Shown here: positions 21,622-25,983 of the stretch, piece by piece
How positions within the stretch are numbered: position 1 is the first letter of the stretch
Layout of the letters: every line of letters starts with the position of its first letter
Assembly (NCBI GenBank): GCA_046727855.1
Contig: JBKPDL010000133.1
Span: 1 to 25,983, forward strand
Length of the DNA stretch: 25,983 nucleotides
Direction of reading: 5' to 3'
Origin: DASPWV01 sp046727855
GTDB lineage: Bacteria > Acidobacteriota > Vicinamibacteria > Vicinamibacterales > UBA2999
Position numbers and translations under genes: made by a program
The notes under the pieces: model-generated
Database searches by the model: none
The model's input: the letters and a program-made list of their open reading frames with translations, nothing else
What the model was told of the DNA's origin: nothing

Positions 21622-22518
21622 TCAGGGAAGATCGTTGAAGTCCGGCATGAACGCCTTCAGCCCGCGATTCGGCAGCGTCTTCGAGTAGCCCGCCACCAGC
21701 TGCGCGTTCCATTGATCGACAGAAAAGTCGAACGGATCTTTCTGATCGAGATCGATGAGCTCGAGATCCGTATCGTTCATCGTCAGCTTGCCAAACGACA
21801 ACTGCGAGCCGCGCCAGTAGATGTGATTGCGCGCCAGTGCGCGTGACGCGACCGGCTTTCCCGCACCCGCCCCGAACGTCTGCACCAACTCGTTGCCGTC
21901 GATGCGCACGGCCGTGAGTCGGCCGTGGATTGCCGGCGCGGGCAGGAGACCCGCGGGATCGAGAATGAGGTCGTTGTCGGCCACGACAACACCGTGTCCC
22001 GGTTTGACCTTGAGTAGATCGTCCATCTCGAGGCCGAACACTTTCATCACGGGCTTCATCGGTACGCCGAATCCTTTGACCGATTTCGTGCGCACGCGGA
22101 TGCGGCCGTCTGCGGTCACCGAGACCGTGCTCTTCGCGCTGAACGGGATGTCAATTGCCGCGTCGATCACGCCCTTCTGGCGAAGCGTCCCATCTTCTCC
22201 GATCGACAGGTTGACCTTGTCGACGTTCGAGCGGTTGGCGCCGAGCGTGCGCGCCATCAAGGCGTTGAGCGAGGCGAGATCGAGCGCGATTTCGCCGCTA
22301 TCAACGGCGACGCTGTACGATTGCTTGCTATCGAGGAACGGAGGCCGGGTCCCCGCCGGCACGAACTTTCCGCGCAGCCGACGCACGTGCAGCGTGACAT
22401 CGGGTGAAACGTGCAGGTCGACATTGCTCATGTCGACGTACACCGGTTGGCGACTGGCTTCAGCGCTGGCGCATGCGCTCGTGAGACCTGCGATGAAAAC
22501 GAGGCTCAGAATACGCAT
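21622..22518 (-). CDS. Secreted protein or lipoprotein of unknown function
   Basis: A 298-residue protein. The start at 22518 gives a signal sequence (MRILSLVFIAGLTSACASAEA). The Cys in LTSAC could be a lipobox, though Thr at position -3 is not canonical and ordinary cleavage after ASA is possible. The body is beta-rich with repeated ligand-barrel-like strands: VDMSNVDLHVSPDVTLHVRRL, AVDSGEIALDLASLNALM, STVSVTADGRIRVRTKSV and LTMNDTDLELIDLDQ. This recalls lipid-binding DUF2993/LmeA-like proteins, but that is a weak resemblance. A longer open frame upstream (to 22953) runs through a repeat array and is not coding. The gene ends against the heptamer inverted repeat. It is 214 bases downstream of the membrane-protein gene. 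Confidence 0.8.
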   Translation of the reverse strand: MRILSLVFIAGLTSACASAEASRQPVYVDMSNVDLHVSPDVTLHVRRLRGKFVPAGTRPPFLDSKQSYSVAVDSGEIALDLASLNALMARTLGANRSNVDKVNLSIGEDGTLRQKGVIDAAIDIPFSAKSTVSVTADGRIRVRTKSVKGFGVPMKPVMKVFGLEMDDLLKVKPGHGVVVADNDLILDPAGLLPAPAIHGRLTAVRIDGNELVQTFGAGAGKPVASRALARNHIYWRGSQLSFGKLTMNDTDLELIDLDQKDPFDFSVDQWNAQLVAGYSKTLPNRGLKAFMPDFNDLP

Positions 22519-22557
22519 GACGTTGGAAGGGTGCAGGTTCCGGGCCAGGATGGGACG

Positions 22558-22730
22558 CCGCAGATCAGGTTGGGACGCAGGACGTAGATGGACGGCGATT
22601 ACGCAGATTTTCGTGGACGCAGATGGCCGCAAAGCGCACAGATGAAGTGGGCGGAGATGCACGCAGATAGCTGCAGATAAACGATATGAATCAGCTAGGA
22701 CGCAGATTACGCCGATGACCGCAGATGAGC
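22558..22730. repeat. Degenerate CGCAGAT repeat array
   Basis: AGAT occurs ten times in about 165 bases (at 22562, 22586, 22605, 22621, 22640, 22655, 22666, 22675, 22704 and 22723), mostly preceded by CGC or ACGC, with spacings close to 9-10 or 19. Degenerate copies such as ACGTAGAT and GCCGATG fill in. On the minus strand it would encode spurious peptides such as ICVHLRP, which is why the upstream extension of the neighbouring gene is rejected. Similar arrays are known to me from Acidobacteriota and Planctomycetes intergenic DNA; their role is unknown. Confidence 0.75.
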
Positions 22731-22732
22731 TG

Positions 22733-23293
22733 CTACCGCGGCCAGAGCCAGCCGAATGTTCCCCCGGCGAGGAGTCCGTAGATGAGCCCATCGATAGCGT
22801 TGCGCATCGTAGTGCCCCAGTTTCTCTGGTACCAGATTGAGGCAGGAAACTGGCCGAGTGCGTGGGCAACGAACGTCGTGCAGCCGGCAAAGCGGAAGAC
22901 TTCGAGATACTCTGCGCCGCGTGGCAGCGCGCGGCCGGTGATGTATGCAGCAACCACGCTCACCACGACACAAAACACAACCCACATGATCAGACTTCTG
23001 GTCATGCTGGGCGCGCGGCCCGGCGTGACCGTCATGAACACGATCGGCCCCGTGCGCAGCTTGTTCACGAACTGAGGATCTTTCATTGCAGCTGGCGAAC
23101 TCGCGTGCGGCACGCCGTAGTCACTCGGTGGGATGTTCAAGCGCCGCACCGCCTCCAGGAACTCGTCCTCCTTCGGCACCTTGCGCAGGTCAGCACGATG
23201 GAACGGAAGAACTATGTGCAGGATGAAGCTCGCGAAGAACACGATGACCGACGCGGCAAGTATCGGTATCCAAAGAGACATCAAAGGGACCAT
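22733..23293 (-). CDS. Four-helix integral membrane protein, function unknown
   Basis: A 186-residue protein whose start at 23293 is supported by GGAGGA five to six bases upstream. Hydrophobic segments are at about 7-29 (IPILAASVIVFFASFILHIV), 98-118 (LIMWVVFCVVVSVVAAYITG), 131-150 (FRFAGCTTFVAHALGQF) and 166-183 (AIDGLIYGLLAGGTFGWL). Between the first and second helices is a soluble region of about 65 residues (KEDEFLEAVRRLNIPPSDYGVPHASSP). No family is recognised; relatives appear only as hypothetical proteins to my knowledge. It is 12 bases after the alpha/beta hydrolase gene and so is probably co-transcribed with it. Confidence 0.85.
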   Translation of the reverse strand: MVPLMSLWIPILAASVIVFFASFILHIVLPFHRADLRKVPKEDEFLEAVRRLNIPPSDYGVPHASSPAAMKDPQFVNKLRTGPIVFMTVTPGRAPSMTRSLIMWVVFCVVVSVVAAYITGRALPRGAEYLEVFRFAGCTTFVAHALGQFPASIWYQRNWGTTMRNAIDGLIYGLLAGGTFGWLWPR

Positions 23294-23305
23294 GACTTCC
23301 TCCGC

Positions 23306-23980
23306 TCACGACCACACTTTGCGAATCCAGGGAACGGCCGACCGTAACGGCTCGATATATTGCGTCACATCCTGATGCGGCGCGTCTTCTACAGCGGCAA
23401 AGGTGATGTTCGCGCCGGCGGTCTCGAGGGCGCGCACCGCCTTTTCAGCCGCGTCGAACGCCTGCGTTTCGTCGCGCCGGCTGTGAATCACATAGACCGG
23501 CATCGCCGGTTTCGCGTCCGCCGGCGGCGCCGCAGCGGCGATGATGACGGCACCGCGAAACAGGTCGGCGTGCTTCGACGCCATTGCCCAGGCGCCAGCG
23601 CCTCCCATGCTGAAGCCGGTGACGAGCGTGCGCCGCGCGTCGATTGAATTCTGTTTCTTGACCTCCGCCACGACCGCCGAGACGAGCCGTTCGCTGATCG
23701 CCGTGGTCCATGTCGCGTCGGGCGCGTCAGGAGCGACGAGAATGGCGTTGAGATCCTGCAGCGCGGGAAGCACGAGCTGACCGACAAATCCGAGGCCGAA
23801 ATACGGTGAGAGTCCAGGCGTCGGCGAATGGTAATGCAGTCCGACGATCATCGGGTAGCCGGTTGATTCGGCCGGTGTTTTCGGGATCAGTAACCCGTAC
23901 GTCTGCCCCCGCCCATCGACGGTGATCTCCCGCTGCTCGATTCGGACCGGCAAGTCTGCGAAGCGCTGTCCCCGCATCAT
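23306..23980 (-). CDS. Alpha/beta hydrolase (esterase / dienelactone hydrolase-like)
   Basis: A 224-residue cytoplasmic hydrolase. The nucleophile elbow is GFSMGG at 122-127 (Ser124). The likely acid is Asp170 in VIHSRRDET and the likely base His202 in DAPHQDV. The N-terminal beta strands include YGLLIPKTPAES and PMIVGLHYHSP, with LHYH at the usual oxyanion-loop position. It resembles the PHB-depolymerase-like, phospholipase/carboxylesterase and dienelactone hydrolase groups; the substrate cannot be named. No signal peptide is seen. It starts 21 bases after the DUF2071 gene and is followed 12 bases later by the membrane protein gene. A perfect 9-base inverted repeat lies just before its start. 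Confidence 0.88.
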   Translation of the reverse strand: MMRGQRFADLPVRIEQREITVDGRGQTYGLLIPKTPAESTGYPMIVGLHYHSPTPGLSPYFGLGFVGQLVLPALQDLNAILVAPDAPDATWTTAISERLVSAVVAEVKKQNSIDARRTLVTGFSMGGAGAWAMASKHADLFRGAVIIAAAAPPADAKPAMPVYVIHSRRDETQAFDAAEKAVRALETAGANITFAAVEDAPHQDVTQYIEPLRSAVPWIRKVWS

Positions 23981-23987
23981 CCGGTCA

Positions 23988-24007
23988 TTGTAGTCGCCCG
24001 ACTACAA
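23988..24007. promoter_or_regulatory. Perfect 9-bp inverted repeat over the DUF2071 stop codon
   Basis: TTGTAGTCG and CGACTACAA are separated by only two bases, giving a 20-base palindrome. It covers the DUF2071 stop codon (24002-24004) and lies 7 bases upstream of the hydrolase start. It could be an operator or an mRNA processing structure within the operon. The minus strand also reads TACAAT, a -10-like word. It shares the 11-mer TCGCCCGACTA with the hairpin at 18242-18252. Confidence 0.45.
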
Positions 24008-24781
24008 CAGCTGCCCGTTCCAGGCGATCACCTCGAGATGTTTGGCAAAATGCGCGAGCGGCGGCTCCCTCGGCAGCGCGACGCCAGCTGCCGCTGCCAT
24101 GGTGTTGACCTCGATGCGAGCCTCCGCCGGCTGCAGCGACCATGGCTGGTGGTGAACGTCGAGACATCCGAGCTCGCCCGAGCGGCTCACCATGAAAAGA
24201 CAGTACCGCTCGACGAGAAAGTAATCGAGCGTTCCGGGCGACGCGTGATACACGGCGCCAACCGGCGCGTACGATGACGCAAGCCTGGCAGGTGGCGCGT
24301 GCGCGTGTACGCGCGTGCTCTCGTAGAAAATTCGCTCCCCCTCCGAACGCACGGACATCGTCGCGTCGTAGTACGGAAGGTTGTAAAGAAGCCGCGCCGC
24401 TCTTACGCCCAGACGACTGGCCGCATCGAGACTGAAAAACCAGACGCCAAACCGCTCACGGTAGCGGACGTAAGTGCGCACGTTCAACTCGGCGAACGCG
24501 CTCGTACCGGGAACGGCCGGCGAAAAGCGCAACCGCACGTCTTCCATTCGGAACGGCACCACTCCCAGCCAGGCGGCGCCGTCGAAGGTCTCGAGCTCGA
24601 GTTTCGGCGGGATGAGCGGACGCAACCGTTGGGGATCGACTTGCCAATGCAGGAACGCGAGATCGACCCAGCGCATATGGCCGGCCCATGGCCGCAATGG
24701 TACAGGCCACGGGCGGTGAGTCGTCTGATCGAGAACCGGCGAAGCCAGGTCGCTCATGAATTGGCGAGCGGGCTCAATCAT
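24002..24781 (-). CDS. DUF2071 (YqjF-like) family protein
   Basis: A 259-residue protein. The start at 24781 is five bases after the SDR stop with a G-rich tract before it; a second Met at 24757 is the alternative. Family-typical sequence begins RPWPVPLRPWAGHMRWVDLAFLHWQVDPQRLRPLIPP and continues LELETFDGAAWLGVVPFRMEDVRLR, FAELNVRTYVRYRERFGVWFFSLDA and HVHAHAPP-like parts, ending APLAHFAKHLEVIAWN-like. DUF2071 proteins share a fold with acetoacetate decarboxylase-like proteins, but their reaction is not established. It is the second gene of the packed SDR operon and probably translationally linked to it. Confidence 0.92.
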   Translation of the reverse strand: MIEPARQFMSDLASPVLDQTTHRPWPVPLRPWAGHMRWVDLAFLHWQVDPQRLRPLIPPKLELETFDGAAWLGVVPFRMEDVRLRFSPAVPGTSAFAELNVRTYVRYRERFGVWFFSLDAASRLGVRAARLLYNLPYYDATMSVRSEGERIFYESTRVHAHAPPARLASSYAPVGAVYHASPGTLDYFLVERYCLFMVSRSGELGCLDVHHQPWSLQPAEARIEVNTMAAAAGVALPREPPLAHFAKHLEVIAWNGQLL

Positions 24782-24786
24782 CCCCC

Positions 24787-25827
24787 TTAGCTCCAGGTCG
24801 GTTGCGGTTGATGGTATTTCTGTCTCGTCTGCGCCCGCAGCAGCGTCTTGACCAATCCCGGATCCACCTGTGTTCCTTCGCGCGCGGTGTCGGCCTGCGT
24901 GGTTTGCGCCGGACGCGGCAGCAGCACGCTGTCGGCGGCGGCCATGATCGCGGCGAAGAGATTCGGCGCCACGGCGTTGAGGAGAACGGCCAGGCGCGCC
25001 TGCAGGCCGGGTCTCAACACGGCACGGCCGCCGCGGCATCCTTCCACAATGATCCGCGCGGCGCGATCGGCGCGCATCGAGGTGAGCGGCGTCGCGCTCA
25101 TCGCAGTGAACCAGCGAAGCTCGTCGGCGTGGCGCCCGCGCACCTTGGCGTTGACGTACGACCCGGTGCGGATCAATCCCGGCGTTACCGTCGTGACGAG
25201 AATGCCGTCCTTCATCAGCTCCGCGCGGAGGGCCTCGGACAGTCCGACGAGCGCGAATTTACTGGCGGTATAAGCCGCGAGGTGCGGCACCGCGATTCGG
25301 CCACCGATTGAGGAGATGTTGACGATGCGCCCTTCCCCGTTGCGTCGCATGTGCGGCAGGCTCGCGCGGATCAGATCGAGGGGACCCCAGAAATGCGTCG
25401 CAAATGCGTCCTGGAAGTCTTCAGGCTTGGCGTGCTCAAACGGTCCGACTTCGATGATCCCTGCGTTGTTGACGAGCACGTCGATCACGTCACCAGAGGC
25501 GGTGACGGTGTCGACGATACGGCTCACGTGATCGGGCCGGCGGATGTCAGAGCAGATCCCACGCACCCAGCCACCTCGAGCGCTGAGCTCGTCCGACACC
25601 CACGACAACTCTTCGGTCGAACGTGCAATCAGCCAAACGCGCGCGCCCTCGTCCACAAAGAGTCTCGACATGGCAAAGCCGAGGCCGCGGGTGCCGCCCG
25701 TCACCACGATCGTGCGATCGCGGAAGGAATAGTCGGGTCGACTGAGGCGCCGAGCCGCTAACCATGCGGCGCCAACGGCCGAGGCGCCGGCGAGTACACG
25801 AGCAGTTGGCGAGTCGAGGCGGATCAT
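24787..25827 (-). CDS. Short-chain dehydrogenase/reductase with N-terminal anchor
   Basis: A 346-residue SDR oxidoreductase. The start at 25827 is chosen because GGAGGTG lies 6-7 bases upstream; the longer frame to 25941 runs into the repeat array. An N-terminal hydrophobic stretch (RVLAGASAVGAAWLAA, residues 10-25) may anchor it to the membrane. The cofactor motif TGGTRGLG is at 43-50, NNAG at 120-123, and the catalytic set Ser172/Ser173, Tyr186 and Lys190 (YTASK) is complete. PGLIRTG follows. The C-terminal 100 residues extend beyond the core SDR fold and include hydrophobic helices (LAVLLNAVAPNLFAAIMAAADS). The substrate is unknown. It is the first gene of an operon with DUF2071, hydrolase and membrane protein. 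Confidence 0.92.
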   Translation of the reverse strand: MIRLDSPTARVLAGASAVGAAWLAARRLSRPDYSFRDRTIVVTGGTRGLGFAMSRLFVDEGARVWLIARSTEELSWVSDELSARGGWVRGICSDIRRPDHVSRIVDTVTASGDVIDVLVNNAGIIEVGPFEHAKPEDFQDAFATHFWGPLDLIRASLPHMRRNGEGRIVNISSIGGRIAVPHLAAYTASKFALVGLSEALRAELMKDGILVTTVTPGLIRTGSYVNAKVRGRHADELRWFTAMSATPLTSMRADRAARIIVEGCRGGRAVLRPGLQARLAVLLNAVAPNLFAAIMAAADSVLLPRPAQTTQADTAREGTQVDPGLVKTLLRAQTRQKYHQPQPTWS

Positions 25828-25879
25828 GGTTGGCACCTCCACCACCGCGGGGCCGGTGCAAGCGCCGATCCAGGTGGAG

Positions 25880-25983
25880 AACAGGGAGATCAGGGAGTTC
25901 CGGGAGGCAAGAACAGGGAGATCAGGAGATCGGGGAGGCAAGAACAGGGAGATCAGGGAGTTCCGGGAGGCAAGAACAGGGAG
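25880..25983. repeat. Nested GGGAG direct repeats running off the window
   Basis: Three direct units of 32, 31 and 32 bases start at 25880, 25912 and 25943, with a fourth cut by the window end at 25975. Each begins AACAGGGAGATCAGG and ends GGGAGGCAAG. Within each unit GGGAG recurs at 9-base steps. The middle unit differs (GGAGATCGGGG in place of GGGAGTTCCGGG). It lies upstream of the SDR operon start, in a strongly purine-rich strand. The total copy number is unknown. Confidence 0.92.

Noticed and set aside
22519..22953. N-terminal extension of the secreted/lipoprotein gene
   Set aside because: The extension is encoded by the CGCAGAT repeat array and antisense sequence of the membrane-protein gene; the signal sequence begins at 22518.
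25880..25983. CRISPR array
   Set aside because: The 31-32-base units are contiguous with internal GGGAG repeats and no unique spacers.

Overview
The window looks like a chromosomal segment of a GC-rich, Gram-negative soil-type bacterium, most likely an Acidobacteriota member of the Vicinamibacteria kind. This is inferred from gene content: an Oar-like TonB-dependent receptor with an N-terminal carboxypeptidase-regulatory domain, a secreted DUF1592 (haem c) / DUF1552 (Tat-exported) / ankyrin cluster, a sortilin-like Asp-box propeller, DUF1259 and DUF5946 proteins, and many small intergenic repeats. No rRNA or tRNA gene, phage, insertion sequence or CRISPR array was seen, so taxonomy rests on gene families only.

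Layout. 1-2083 (+): the 3' end of ilvB, then ilvN and ilvC, the branched-chain amino acid block. 2220-3833 (+): a short secreted M1 aminopeptidase. 11233-3964 (-): a five-gene run, DUF1259 protein, cyclophilin-type isomerase, DUF1592 cytochrome-like protein, DUF1552 protein and secreted ankyrin protein, all with export signals. 11829-13229 (+): a small ribbon-helix-helix protein behind a near-perfect palindrome, an overlapping His-rich helical protein of unknown function, and a secreted/membrane protein behind a possible ribosome-site-masking hairpin. 18204-13563 (-): DUF5946 protein, Asp-box (VPS10-like) propeller and NHL-repeat propeller, joined by two ATGA overlaps. 18581-21529 (+): the outer-membrane receptor. 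25827-21622 (-): SDR oxidoreductase, DUF2071 protein, alpha/beta hydrolase and four-helix membrane protein, closely packed, then a repeat array and a secreted/lipoprotein gene.

The most striking non-coding signal is that all three convergent gene junctions (3834-3963, 13230-13562, 21530-21621) hold an inverted repeat whose two arms are themselves short tandem arrays (7-nt, 13-nt and 7-nt periods), each with a different unit sequence. These would make long hairpins in both transcripts and may be bidirectional terminators or transcript-end protectors. Other repeats lie elsewhere: a degenerate CGCAGAT array (22558-22730), nested GGGAG direct repeats running off the right end (25880-25983), and repeats that enter coding sequence (C-termini of the DUF1592 and DUF1552 genes; an in-frame 33/30/33-nt insertion in the NHL protein).

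Functionally, apart from the ilv genes, most of the window encodes exported proteins, which fits extracytoplasmic handling of polymers or peptides. No substrate can be read from the sequence.
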